In this document: in pieces, positions 37,261 to 46,971 of the stretch
Layout: each line of letters starts with the position of its first letter
Numbering within the stretch: position 1 is the first letter of the stretch
From: Gemmatimonadota bacterium
GTDB taxonomy: Bacteria; Gemmatimonadota; Gemmatimonadetes; Gemmatimonadales; Gemmatimonadaceae
Length of the DNA stretch: 64,000 bases
Direction of reading: 5' to 3'
Assembly (NCBI GenBank): GCA_026387895.1
Contig: JAPLKT010000121.1
Location: 1 to 64,000, forward strand
Notes under the pieces: generated by a model
Databases searched by the model: none
Told to the model about the DNA's origin: nothing
Seen by the model: only the letters and a program-made list of their open reading frames with translations
Translations under genes and position numbers: made by a program

Positions 37261-38106
37261 TTAGGTCGCTTTTTGCCCTAGGCGATAGCTGACCACCCAG
37301 TTCTTCCCATCCTGCTCGATTACTGCCTCGCGGGCCGCGCCCGAGGTCACCAGCATCTCGTGGGCGGGTTGGAGCACGCGCTGCAGGTGGGAGGGGAACC
37401 GTTGCACCAGGGGGAGTTGTTCGGCGAGTTGCTCGAGGGGAACGCGCCAGGTGGCGTGCCCGTTGGCGCGCGCCACCTCGAGCAGTCGGTAGAGCCGGCG
37501 CGCGACTGGGCTGTTGAGCGACCAGTACTGCGAGGACGACAGGGTGACACTCCAGCCCGCGGCGATGTTCGCGCGGAGTGGAGCGGCGATCGTCACACGC
37601 GCGTCGCCAGGTTCGTTGCTCGTAAGCAGCGGAAAGAGCCCAAGTTGGTCGCGATCTGTCATGCGCCGCCGGTCGATCTGCACGAGTGCGAGCACGGCCA
37701 TCTGGCCCGAAAAGAGCGGGCCCGCGGAGCCTTCCCGATAGCAGTCGGTGGATTCGAGCAGGGTACGTTCGAGACGGGTGAGCGCCGAGCGCAGTTGCTC
37801 GTAGGTGCGTCCGTCCACGCGCCGTCCCATGGCACGGAGGAAGGCGTGGAGTGTGAAGGAGACGGTGCCGTCGGCGGGCGCGCCCGCCTCGTGATAGCGG
37901 CGCATCACCTCGACGTAGACATCTTGATCGAAGGTGCCAGGCAGGCGTTCCCCTGGGGCGGGGAGCACGCGCCAGCGTCCGCCGGCGGGCGGTGACCAGG
38001 TGATGGACGCTTCGTCGGACGAGTCGCTGAGCCGAAAGATGGGGAGCGCCTCAAGGGAGCGGTCGAGCACGATGGTGCGCGAAGGCTGCTTGCGGCGCGT
38101 GGCCAT
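37261..38106 (-). CDS. Replication initiator protein A (RPA)-like protein
   Basis: WRVLPAPGERLPGTFDQDVYVEVMRRY...VSFTLHAFLRAMGRRVDGRTYEQLRSALTRLERTLL...PVARRLYRLLEVAR...LPLVQRFPSHLQRVLQPAHEML pattern of the RPA/RepA-like family. Confidence 0.75.
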   Translation of the reverse strand: MATRRKQPSRTIVLDRSLEALPIFRLSDSSDEASITWSPPAGGRWRVLPAPGERLPGTFDQDVYVEVMRRYHEAGAPADGTVSFTLHAFLRAMGRRVDGRTYEQLRSALTRLERTLLESTDCYREGSAGPLFSGQMAVLALVQIDRRRMTDRDQLGLFPLLTSNEPGDARVTIAAPLRANIAAGWSVTLSSSQYWSLNSPVARRLYRLLEVARANGHATWRVPLEQLAEQLPLVQRFPSHLQRVLQPAHEMLVTSGAAREAVIEQDGKNWVVSYRLGQKAT

Positions 38107-38179
38107 TAGACGCGGTTGGTCGAGCCGGACCTGAGCCGCAGCGACCGCGCGCGACGGGGGCGTTGCTGGTGCCGCGCAC

Positions 38180-38725
38180 TCATCGCAGTTCCTCGCGACC
38201 GAGTGCGGCACGCACGGCTTCGCGAATGGCGATGATCACGGCGTCGCGCGCGGCGGGTGAATCGTCGCGCACGTTTAGCTCGATACCGTCGGCGACAGGA
38301 AGCCGGCGCCAGCTCACGGGCTTGTCGTCGTCGTGCGACACGGCGCGATCGCTGCCGGCGCCGAGTGCGGGGGCGAGTGATAGTGCGACGCGCCGTTCGA
38401 GTTGATCAGCGCCGACGTCTTTCATCTCCGTCTTGATGGCGTCGAGCGTTTGGCCTTCGCGCTGACGAATCTTGATGGCGAGCAACTGCAGGAGATGCCG
38501 AAAGTGATACGTCGCCGCGGTTCCCTTGCCTTCGGGATGATCGATGAGCCCGGCCGCGACGTAGAAACGCACCGCGCGCGCACTTGGCGTGGCGCGCGCT
38601 GATGCGTTGGTGGGCCGCATTCCAGCAGCGTCAACGAGTGCCGTGGCATGCGAGGCGAGTCCGCGTGCGTTCCATGGAGCGTGGCGCGCGTGGGCGCGCA
38701 GAAGTGCTACAGAAGACTCAGCCAT
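38180..38725 (-). CDS. MerR-family-like transcriptional regulator
   Basis: SARAVRFYVAAGLIDHPEGKGTAATYHFRHLLQLLAIKIRQREGQTLDAIKTEM; TATTGT 6 nt upstream of ATG. Confidence 0.75.
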   Translation of the reverse strand: MAESSVALLRAHARHAPWNARGLASHATALVDAAGMRPTNASARATPSARAVRFYVAAGLIDHPEGKGTAATYHFRHLLQLLAIKIRQREGQTLDAIKTEMKDVGADQLERRVALSLAPALGAGSDRAVSHDDDKPVSWRRLPVADGIELNVRDDSPAARDAVIIAIREAVRAALGREELR

Positions 38726-38785
38726 GCCGATACAATAACTCCAGCGGAGCGAAACTTCGAGAACGGGGCGGGTGGGGCGGGCAGC

Positions 38786-38824
38786 GGGGGGTAACAACGG
38801 GAGGTAACAACGGGAGGTAGAAAT
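38786..38824. repeat. 13-bp direct repeats, about 3 copies
   Basis: GGGGGGTAACAAC / GGGAGGTAACAAC / GGGAGGTAGAAAT. Confidence 0.85.
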
Positions 38825-38854
38825 GGGGGGTGCGCGATGGTTCGCGCACCCCCC
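38825..38854 (-). terminator. Hairpin downstream of the histone-like gene
   Basis: GGGGGGTGCGCGA-TGGT-TCGCGCACCCCCC, 13-bp arms. Confidence 0.65.
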
Positions 38855-38894
38855 GTTCTCCCGTATGGCCAGGGGCCGCGGGAGACAGTTTGCG

Positions 38895-39527
38895 TTATTT
38901 CTTAGCCTTTGGGGCTTTTTTCACGACTTTCACGACTTTTTTGGCGGATTTCGCCGGCTTGGCCACCTTCTTAGCCGCCTTGACCGGCTTTTTGGCGGTT
39001 TTGGCGACCTTCTTCGCCGGCTTCGCCGGCTTGACGGCCTTCTTGGCGACCTTGACCGGCTTCTTCGCGGCGACCTTTGCTGGCTTCTTGGCGGGGGCCT
39101 TGGCAGCAGCCTTCGGCACGGCCTTGGCTGGCGCGGCCTTGGCTGGCGCGGCCTTGGCTGGCGCGGCCGCTGCGGCCGCTGCTACCGCTGGGGCGGCGAT
39201 AACGGGCGCGGCTGTCTCCGTCTCGGAGCCGGGCTTGCGACCGCGCTTCCGCGGGGCGCTCAACCCACCGCCGAACAGATCCGAGTCGTCCTCTTCCTCG
39301 ACGACGCCGGCGTCCGGTGCCAGTTCGCCCGGGACGCTCTCTTCGTCGTCGTCATCCGACTCCTCGGTGCTGTCCCACAGCGAGTCACTCTGGTCCTTAT
39401 TGATGGCCCAGCCGCCGTCCTCGTCCTCATCGTCGTCGTAGGGAATCCCGCCGCCGCTGTATCCCCCGAGCTCCTCGCCCTCGTCGTCGCCGTAGCCGCC
39501 AGGGGCCATTGCATCGCCGAAACTCAT
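38895..39527 (-). CDS. Histone H1-like basic protein with acidic N-terminus
   Basis: MSFGDAMAPGGY...DDDEDED...EESDDDDEE...SAPRKRGRKPG then long PAKKAAPAKK tail; strong CAGGAGG ribosome-binding site. Confidence 0.85.
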   Translation of the reverse strand: MSFGDAMAPGGYGDDEGEELGGYSGGGIPYDDDEDEDGGWAINKDQSDSLWDSTEESDDDDEESVPGELAPDAGVVEEEDDSDLFGGGLSAPRKRGRKPGSETETAAPVIAAPAVAAAAAAAPAKAAPAKAAPAKAVPKAAAKAPAKKPAKVAAKKPVKVAKKAVKPAKPAKKVAKTAKKPVKAAKKVAKPAKSAKKVVKVVKKAPKAKK

Positions 39528-39690
39528 GTCCTGCCTCCTGTCACAACGTTCAATAAATAGATGGACGACGTGGTCCACCGCTGAATACATAAGTCGCGCG
39601 CAGCCGTCCAGGAATCAAAGACTGAATCTGCCCGTTGAGCCACAGAGTATACGACACCCGCCCACCGCACAAGGTGGGTGGGGCGGGGAG

Positions 39691-42600
39691 TTAGTGATCC
39701 GTGGGCGTGGGCTCAGCGACGACCTGCCGACCGCTCTTTCCGCGCGCCATGAACCACACCGAGAAGTCGTCGAGCAGCGAGTACACGACCGGCACCACAA
39801 ACAGGGTCAGCATGGTGCTGGTGATCAGACCGCCGATCACCGCATGCGCCATCGGGGCACGCTGTTCGGCGCCTTCACCAATCGCGAAGGCGAGCGGGAG
39901 CATGCCGAAGATCATGGCCACGGCGGTCATGATGATTGGACGAAGCCGGATGCGCCCTGACTCGAGAATGGCTGGGAGGCGATCCGCGCCTTCCTCACGC
40001 CGCTGGTCCACGAAGTCGATGAGCAAGATGCCGTTCTTCGTCACAAGTCCCATCAGCATGATGATGCCGATCATACTCATCACGTTGATCGTACCCTTGG
40101 TGACGAGCAGGGCGAGCATCACGCCCAAGAAGCTAAGCGGCAGCGCGAGCATGATCGCGAGCGGCTGCAAGAACGAGCCAAACAGCGACGCAAGAATCAG
40201 GTAGATGAAGATCACCGCGAGCATCAGCGCTTCGCCGACGTACCGCTTGGTGTCGTTCAGGTCCTGCACGCTGCCGGTAAAGACCGTACGGTAGCCGGGC
40301 GGGAGCACGAGCGAATCAATCGCGGCCTTGGCACGGTCCGCGACGTCACCGATCGGCGTGTTGGGCAGCACCTGCGCATTGATGCGGATCTGCCGTTCGA
40401 GTGCGCGGCGCTCAATCTGCTGTGGACCCACACCGGCTTTGATGTCGGCCACCTGGCTCAGCATGACGCCCGCTGGCAGTCCGGTGCGGCTGTCGATGCC
40501 AGTTCCGTTGATCATGAGATTGGCGACATCGCTCTCACTCCGGCGGAGCGAGTCGGGGAAGATCACCACCACATCGTGCGTATAGCCGGCGGGATCCTGC
40601 CACACGGAGGCGCGGAATCCACTGAACAGCGGTTGCAGGGTGTTCGCGATCGCATTGATGCCGAGTCCAGCCGCCCACGCCTGCTGACGGTCGACGCTCA
40701 CATTGAGCTGCGGAATGTTCCCCTCATCGCTCGACTGCGGCTCGGCCATGCCGGGCACCTTTTTCATCGCTTCGAGCACCTGGCTCGCGATGAGCTTGAG
40801 GCGCTGCGGCTCCGGCCCCTGCACATTCACAGTGATCGGCGCGCCGCGCCCGCCGAAGATCGTCTGGGTCTGTCCGATGCTGGCGTTGATGCCCGGGAAC
40901 TTGCTCAGTGAGCCGCGGAGCTTGCTTTGGATTTCAAACTGCGAATGCGGCCGCTCGCTGCGCGGCTTGAGGCGCAGGTTGATGTTGCCGTTGTTGATGC
41001 CGCCCCCTCGTCCGCCGGTCGACAGCGAGGTGAAGTCGAGATCTTCCTTAAACTCTTTGCGGATGAACCCATCGAGCGCGCGCGCTTTGCCGAGCGTGTA
41101 CTGCAGATTCGAGCCTGGCGCCGTGCGGAAACTCACCGAGAACTCGCCGCCGTCGAAGTCCGGCATCCAGGTGAAGCCGAGTTGCGTGTAGATCACGCCG
41201 GCGAGCACGACCGACGCGAAGGCACCCCCGAGTACCGCGAGGCGATGGCTCATCGCCCATCGGAGGCCATTGGGGTAGTGATCCGCCATGCGCTCGAACC
41301 AGTAGTCGAAACGTAAGGCCACGCGCCGAATCGGTCCGGCGCTCTTGATCTGTGCGTTCTTCGGGACCACGAAGTCGCGAATACGCTTATCCTTGGCACC
41401 TTTCGTCTGCGACACCCATGCCGCTTCGCCATGTTGAATGGTCTCGGGGTCATACCAAATCGACGAGAGCATGGGGTCGAGCGTGAACGACACGAAGAGC
41501 GACACGATGACGGCAAAGCTCACCGTCACGCCGAACTGGAAGAAGATCTTGCCGATCTGCCCGCCCATGAATGCGACGGGGATGAACACGGCCACGACCG
41601 CCATCGTGGTGGCGAACACGGCGAGTCCAATTTCGTCAGTCCCTTCTTTGGCGGCTTGATAGTGATCTTTTCCCATCGCCACGTGGCGCACGATGTTTTC
41701 GCGCACGACGATCGCGTCGTCAATGAGCAAGCCGATGGCGAGTGACAGCGCCAGCAGCGTCATCGTGTTGATGGTGAACCCGAGCACCCACATGGCAAAG
41801 AATGCGGAGATGATCGAGACGGGCAAGGTGAGCCCCGTAATGACTGTGGAGCGCCACGAGTTCAAGAACAGGTAGATGATCAGGATCGTGAGCACGGCCC
41901 CAACGCCGATCGTCAGCTGCACATCTTCGAGCGACGAACGAATACGCCGCGAGTCGTCCTTGGTCAGGCGGAGCTGCACGTCGGCCGGCAGCTGCCGTTC
42001 AATTTCACCGAGCACGCTCTTGATGTTGTCGGCAACTTGGACGGTGTTCGAGCCGGAGATCTTGAGCACCTCGAGCGAGAGCGCGACGGTGTCTTTGTAG
42101 AGTGAGGCGGAGCGCCGTTCGCCAATCGTGTCGAGGACGGTTGCGACGTCACGCACGCGCACCGGCGTGCCATTGCGCACCGTGATGACGAGATCGCGGA
42201 AGTTGAGCGGGTCGGTGAGGCGGCCGGTGACGCGGACGCCGCGTTCGGTGTCGCCCTTCTTGATGCGTCCCGCGGGCACTTCGCGATTCTCGCGATCGAG
42301 CGCGGTGCTCACTTGGTCGGGGCTCAAGCCGTAGGCGCGCATCGCGGCCGGGTCGAGCTCGACGTGAATCTCGCGGGTGGCTGCCCCACTCAGCTGGACG
42401 CCGCCGACACCATTGACACTCTCAAGGCGCGGTCGGATGACCTGATCGCCGAGGTCGGTGAGTTCACGGAGCGAGCGCTCCTTGCTCATCACGGCGACGG
42501 TGAGGATCGGCGAGTCGTTGGGATCGTAGCGCGAGATCGAGGGTTCGCCGATGTCACGCGGCAGCTGACGGCGGATACGTCCCACTTTGGCCGAGACTTC

Positions 42601-42918
42601 TGGCTGCATGCGTGTGGGATCGACGCCGAGCTTGAACTGGAGTCGAACGTTGGCACTGCCTTCGGACGAGGTCGAGGAGAGCTCGTACAGGCCGTCGACG
42701 GTGTTCAACGCCGTTTCGATCGGGCGCGCGACTTCGCGTTCCACCACTTCGGGAGATGCGCCCGGATACGAAACGCTGACGGTAATGATTGGGTACGTGA
42801 CGTCAGGATATTCGTCGACGGCGAGTCGCTTATACGACGCGACGCCAAGAACGACCAACGCCAACATCATCATGGTGGCGAAGACGGGACGTTTGATAGA
42901 AACGTCGGAGAGGAACAT
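39691..42918 (-). CDS. RND-family efflux permease (HAE1/AcrB-like)
   Basis: MFLSDVSIKRPVFATMMMLALVVLGVASYKRL, DDAIVVRENIVRH, GIIMLMGLVTKNGILLIDF. Confidence 0.96.
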   Translation of the reverse strand: MFLSDVSIKRPVFATMMMLALVVLGVASYKRLAVDEYPDVTYPIITVSVSYPGASPEVVEREVARPIETALNTVDGLYELSSTSSEGSANVRLQFKLGVDPTRMQPEVSAKVGRIRRQLPRDIGEPSISRYDPNDSPILTVAVMSKERSLRELTDLGDQVIRPRLESVNGVGGVQLSGAATREIHVELDPAAMRAYGLSPDQVSTALDRENREVPAGRIKKGDTERGVRVTGRLTDPLNFRDLVITVRNGTPVRVRDVATVLDTIGERRSASLYKDTVALSLEVLKISGSNTVQVADNIKSVLGEIERQLPADVQLRLTKDDSRRIRSSLEDVQLTIGVGAVLTILIIYLFLNSWRSTVITGLTLPVSIISAFFAMWVLGFTINTMTLLALSLAIGLLIDDAIVVRENIVRHVAMGKDHYQAAKEGTDEIGLAVFATTMAVVAVFIPVAFMGGQIGKIFFQFGVTVSFAVIVSLFVSFTLDPMLSSIWYDPETIQHGEAAWVSQTKGAKDKRIRDFVVPKNAQIKSAGPIRRVALRFDYWFERMADHYPNGLRWAMSHRLAVLGGAFASVVLAGVIYTQLGFTWMPDFDGGEFSVSFRTAPGSNLQYTLGKARALDGFIRKEFKEDLDFTSLSTGGRGGGINNGNINLRLKPRSERPHSQFEIQSKLRGSLSKFPGINASIGQTQTIFGGRGAPITVNVQGPEPQRLKLIASQVLEAMKKVPGMAEPQSSDEGNIPQLNVSVDRQQAWAAGLGINAIANTLQPLFSGFRASVWQDPAGYTHDVVVIFPDSLRRSESDVANLMINGTGIDSRTGLPAGVMLSQVADIKAGVGPQQIERRALERQIRINAQVLPNTPIGDVADRAKAAIDSLVLPPGYRTVFTGSVQDLNDTKRYVGEALMLAVIFIYLILASLFGSFLQPLAIMLALPLSFLGVMLALLVTKGTINVMSMIGIIMLMGLVTKNGILLIDFVDQRREEGADRLPAILESGRIRLRPIIMTAVAMIFGMLPLAFAIGEGAEQRAPMAHAVIGGLITSTMLTLFVVPVVYSLLDDFSVWFMARGKSGRQVVAEPTPTDH

Positions 42919-44291
42919 CAGGGCGCTCCCTTCTTCCGGTATTCACCTTTGGCGGCGCCCTTCTTTGCGCCGTCGGCTGCGTCGCTCGGGGCGCGGTCAC
43001 CCATGGCGCCCGTGCTCTCGTTTTTGCCTTCGCGCCCACCAGGCCCACCAGGCCCACCGCGTCCGCCGCGCCCACCACCGGCTTTCGTGTCCGTGCCGAT
43101 GACGGTGGCCTTCATGCCACGTCCGAGCGTTCCTGGATTTCCAACGACCACGAGGTCCCGCTCTTGCACGCCCTCAAGAATCTCCACGACGCCGCGCGCA
43201 TCGTCTGTAATGCCGGTCTTGATGGTGGACGCGCTTAGCGTGCCTCCCTCGACCTTGTAGACCATCGTCTTCCCGTCGACGGGGCTAATGCGGACTGCCG
43301 ACTGCGGAACGACCAAGGCGTTTGTCACGGTGCGGGCAATAATCTGCCCTGTCGAGAAGGTGTTGCCCTTGAGCGCATTCCGGGGATTCGGGATCTGGAT
43401 GTAGACGGTGACGTTCCGCGACGTCGGATCGATCGTTGGGCTGACGCGCGCCACCTTGCCAGTGAACTGCTTGCCGTCGGCGGCGAAGCGCGCGAGCTGC
43501 CCCTCGCGGACGCCGTTCGCGAGTTTCGCGGGGAGGGCGGCCGTGAGTTCAAGAATTTCGTTTCGCACGAGGGTAAAGAGGGCGGCCCCACGCATTGTCT
43601 GCTCGCCGTTCTGCACACTCTTTGTGCCGATGATGCCGGCGACGGGCGCCACGACCCGCATATCGCGCACAAGATTCTGGGCGGTACGCAGGCGAGCTTC
43701 CGACGCGGCAAGGCGCGCTCTGGCGGCTTCGGCGGTTTGCTGGGAGGTGCGCAGGTCGCGTTCCGCAATCGCGCCGGCCTTGAACAGCACGGCATTCTGT
43801 TCGGCGGTCCACTTCTGCGTCTCGAAATCACTTTGCGTGGCGAGACGGTCCGCCTCGGCCGACGCCAGCGCCGCTTCTTGTTCGGTCGATTCAAACTTCG
43901 CGAGCAGCTGCCCGGCTTTCACGGTCTGCCCTTCGCGGACGAGCACCGACTCGAGAATGCCGTCGCTGCGTGTGCGGACGGCGATCGTTTCGATTGGGCG
44001 CAGATCGCCAGAGATGGGTAGGCCGGCTTCGATGCTGCCGCGTCCGACTTTGTACACATCGGTCGCCGAGAGAATCACCGAGGCGGTGCGTTCGCCGCCG
44101 CCACGCCCCCCTCTGCCCCCCCTGGCGTCACCGCCGCTGGCTCCGCGCCCCGTCTTGGAGTCGGTGCTTGCGTCAGCTTTTTTGCCGTCTCCCTGCGGCG
44201 CTTGCGCACCAGAGAACGACGGCGCGACCGACAGCCCAAGCGCGAATAGGAGCGCGAGCTCAAGCGCGAGCGGGTGGGAGCGACGAGACAT
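42918..44291 (-). CDS. RND efflux periplasmic adaptor (membrane fusion protein)
   Basis: SGDLRPIETIAVRTRSDGILESVLVREGQTVKAGQLLAKFES lipoyl-like motif, coiled-coil, barrel; start MSRRSHPLALELALL. Confidence 0.92.
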   Translation of the reverse strand: MSRRSHPLALELALLFALGLSVAPSFSGAQAPQGDGKKADASTDSKTGRGASGGDARGGRGGRGGGERTASVILSATDVYKVGRGSIEAGLPISGDLRPIETIAVRTRSDGILESVLVREGQTVKAGQLLAKFESTEQEAALASAEADRLATQSDFETQKWTAEQNAVLFKAGAIAERDLRTSQQTAEAARARLAASEARLRTAQNLVRDMRVVAPVAGIIGTKSVQNGEQTMRGAALFTLVRNEILELTAALPAKLANGVREGQLARFAADGKQFTGKVARVSPTIDPTSRNVTVYIQIPNPRNALKGNTFSTGQIIARTVTNALVVPQSAVRISPVDGKTMVYKVEGGTLSASTIKTGITDDARGVVEILEGVQERDLVVVGNPGTLGRGMKATVIGTDTKAGGGRGGRGGPGGPGGREGKNESTGAMGDRAPSDAADGAKKGAAKGEYRKKGAP

Positions 44292-44313
44292 CAGCGCGCG
44301 GGTGCGCGCCGGA

Positions 44314-45771
44314 TTAGCGATTCGAAGGTGCACTGGGCAATCCTGAGTTGGAGCGGACCGGCACCGTGCCGCCCGTGGGGAGCGGAATCGGTCGGCCACG
44401 CAAGCGCGCCAGTTCGGCGGCGGCGAGATAGAGGTCGTACGTGGAGCGTGCTTCGGTCGACTTGGCTGTGAGCAGCGCGAGCTGTGCATCGGACACTTCG
44501 ACCTGCGTCGATAGCCCACGCGAGAAGCGCAACGTGGCAAGCTCAAACGCCTCTTGGGCTTCCGCGGCATTCACCGTCCGGGCGTTGTATGCCAACTGCG
44601 CTCGGCTGAACTCCGCGCGCCCGCGTGCGATTTCAAGCGAGGCGGCTTCTTGCACTTGATGCAGCGCGGTTTCGGAAATCTTGGCGGCCGCGCGTGCGAG
44701 GTCGACGTTTCCTTTCGTGCGGAGCCCGTCGAAGACCGCCCAGCTCATCGCGACGGTGAAGCTACGGTCAGGAAAGAAGCCGTTGTTTTGGCACACTTTG
44801 CCCGTGATGCCCGCCGGGCAGAAGGCGGCGGAGGTGGCACCAAGGCGATCCGGAAAGCCGTTCACCGTCGGGAGCGCGAGATAGCCCCAGTTGAAGGTCG
44901 CGGTAATGCTGGGCAGGTAGTCGCCACGCGCGACACGCACCGCTTGTTGGCGGGAGCGCAGCGAGAGTTCCGCCGAGCGCACTGAGCCGCGGATTTCGTC
45001 GGCGAGCTTGTCATTGGCGACGGTGTTGACCACCTGACGCACCATGGTGGTGTCGAGCGCGGTGGTGAGGACGAGCGGGCGGTCGGCGTCGATGTCGAGG
45101 AGTCGCTTGACGTCGAGGAGTGAGACGTCGCGATCGGAGTGCGCTTGGATAGCGAGCGGTTCAATATTCGCACGGTCGACGCGCGCGCGGAGCACGTCGA
45201 AGCGCGCGGAGCGTCCCGCGGCAAAGAGTTGCTCCACTTGGGCGAGGCGGTCGCTGGACAGCTTGAGGTTTTCGTCCTGCAGGGCCGCGAGTCGGGCGAG
45301 ATAGAGCGCGTTGAGATAGCTCCGCTGGATGTCGACCGCGAGCCGGGCGCGGGTTTCGCCTGCGTCGAAGCGCACGGCTTGCCGCGTATTGTCGGCGGCA
45401 CGAGTGGCCGCGACAATCTTTCCGCCCTGAAACAGCGTTTGCGAAAGGGCGAAGGTGTTGTTGTACGTGTACGCTTGTCCGAACACCGAACCGACGATCT
45501 CGGCGCGCGCATTGGTGAGCACTTGGTTGTAGCTGCTGTTCAAGCGGAGCTGCGGCAGCCCTGTGGCGCGCGCGGTGATGACCGCTGCGTCGGCATTATC
45601 GACCAAGAGCAAGGCGAGCTTGTTCTCATCCGAACTGCGCAGCATGTAGTTGACCGCATCGGCAATGCCGACGCGGGCAGTATCTGCGCGCTGACCCTGC
45701 GCGGCAGGGAGCGCCAAGCAGGTCGCGCAGACGAGTGCGCTAACGCGCGAAAGTACGGAGCGTGAAATCAT
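44314..45771 (-). CDS. TolC-family outer membrane protein
   Basis: Two OEP-like repeats (NTFALSQTLFQGGKIVAATRAADNTRQ; FELATLRFSRGLSTQVEVSDAQLALLTAKSTEARSTYDLYLAAAELARLRG); signal peptide MISRSVLSRVSALVCATCLA. Confidence 0.92.
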   Translation of the reverse strand: MISRSVLSRVSALVCATCLALPAAQGQRADTARVGIADAVNYMLRSSDENKLALLLVDNADAAVITARATGLPQLRLNSSYNQVLTNARAEIVGSVFGQAYTYNNTFALSQTLFQGGKIVAATRAADNTRQAVRFDAGETRARLAVDIQRSYLNALYLARLAALQDENLKLSSDRLAQVEQLFAAGRSARFDVLRARVDRANIEPLAIQAHSDRDVSLLDVKRLLDIDADRPLVLTTALDTTMVRQVVNTVANDKLADEIRGSVRSAELSLRSRQQAVRVARGDYLPSITATFNWGYLALPTVNGFPDRLGATSAAFCPAGITGKVCQNNGFFPDRSFTVAMSWAVFDGLRTKGNVDLARAAAKISETALHQVQEAASLEIARGRAEFSRAQLAYNARTVNAAEAQEAFELATLRFSRGLSTQVEVSDAQLALLTAKSTEARSTYDLYLAAAELARLRGRPIPLPTGGTVPVRSNSGLPSAPSNR

Positions 45772-45996
45772 CAGAGTAAGTACGCCTAAGGGAGCGCTGA
45801 CGCTGAGGTCAGCCTCCCCGAAAAAGCGGGGCAGGTGGGCAGAGTTGCAGCGCCGGATCGCGGCATCTAGCCGCAACGAGGTAACGCGAGCTCTACAGAA
45901 AAACTCTCAAGTCAACGGAATCGATATAATGGCTCTATTTTGGCTTGTATATGTCGCTATGGTGTCTTTATAATTCAGAAATGTAGTGGCTTTTGC

Positions 45997-46971
45997 CTAC
46001 TTCTTGACCATCGACTTGAGCGCTCCGTCAATATCTGGACGATGCGACTCGTATTCTGGGAGCTTCTTCGCCAACTCCGCGTCCTTTGCGGCCACCAGAC
46101 GTTTCTCAAAGGCCGCGCGCTCGGTCGGCTTGTTGGCGAGTCCTGCGGCCTTCATCGCGACCACCAGCCCAAGCAGATGCGTCGGGTTCGCCGCGAGAAT
46201 TGTGTCGGACTGCGCCTTGGCGACCGCGGCATCGCCGGCAATGACGGCAATCATGCCGATGTCATAGCGGCGATGCGTGTCGAGCGCCCCGATCATCTCA
46301 TATGCCTGGATCGCCATGGGCGCGAAAATTCGAGCGCTGTCCTGCTTCCCCTCGGAGCCGTAGCGCATCACCCGATCAAACAGCCGGTCGGCGCGCTGCT
46401 CGGGGGTCATTTGCGAAATATCTGGCGCCGCTCCACCACCGGCACCGGCTCTACCACCGGCACCGGCTCTACCACCGGCTCCACCACCGGCTCCACCACC
46501 GGCTCCACCACTGAACGGGCCCGCCATCGGAGCGTTGCCGAGTGGTGTCTTCTCGCCCTCCGACGCCGCGCCGCCGGCGTTTCCTGAGAGCTTCTGCGCA
46601 ATGAGAAACACCACGAGCATGAGTACGGCGATGCCAGGAACGAGCCATCCCCACTGGAAGGTCCCGGCGGCGGCCGGCTGCGCGCCTGTCGCAACAGGCC
46701 CCGCAACAGGCCCCGCAACAGGCCCCGCAACAGGCCCCGTAGCCGGGCCCGCAGCCGACCCGCCCTTGGCACGACGCTGCTCCTGCTGGCGCGCCGTGCC
46801 GCTCTCGCTCACCGCTACGCCGCACTGATGGCAGAAGTGCGCTCCCGAGGCGAGCGGCTTGCCGCACACACTACAGACGGCCTTGGGGTTCAGGAGGGCG
46901 CCGCAGGTGGCGCAGAAGTGTCCGGTCGCGGTCTCGCCGCAGCTTGGGCAGTTCGGGCTGGAGTTGGTCAT
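45997..46971 (-). CDS. Double zinc-ribbon membrane protein with repetitive linkers
   Basis: CPSCGETATGHFCATCG and CSVCGKPLASGAHFCHQCG; TM GIAVLMLVVFLIAQ; TATGTT 6 nt upstream of ATG. Confidence 0.8.
   Translation of the reverse strand: MTNSSPNCPSCGETATGHFCATCGALLNPKAVCSVCGKPLASGAHFCHQCGVAVSESGTARQQEQRRAKGGSAAGPATGPVAGPVAGPVAGPVATGAQPAAAGTFQWGWLVPGIAVLMLVVFLIAQKLSGNAGGAASEGEKTPLGNAPMAGPFSGGAGGGAGGGAGGRAGAGGRAGAGGGAAPDISQMTPEQRADRLFDRVMRYGSEGKQDSARIFAPMAIQAYEMIGALDTHRRYDIGMIAVIAGDAAVAKAQSDTILAANPTHLLGLVVAMKAAGLANKPTERAAFEKRLVAAKDAELAKKLPEYESHRPDIDGALKSMVKK
46431..46511. repeat. In-frame 12/18-bp minisatellite
   Basis: GGCACCGGCTCTACCACC x2 then GGCTCCACCACC x3. Confidence 0.85.
46691..46738. 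repeat. 12-bp tandem repeat, 4 perfect copies
   Basis: GCAACAGGCCCC x4, in frame (GPVA repeats). Confidence 0.92.

Noticed and set aside
45890-45985. AT-rich island upstream of the TolC-MFP-RND operon
   Set aside because: Contains several -10/-35-like strings, but no single spacing is convincing; left unannotated.
46431-46738. CRISPR-like repeat array
   Set aside because: Units are 12-18 bp, contiguous without spacers, and in-frame in a coding sequence.
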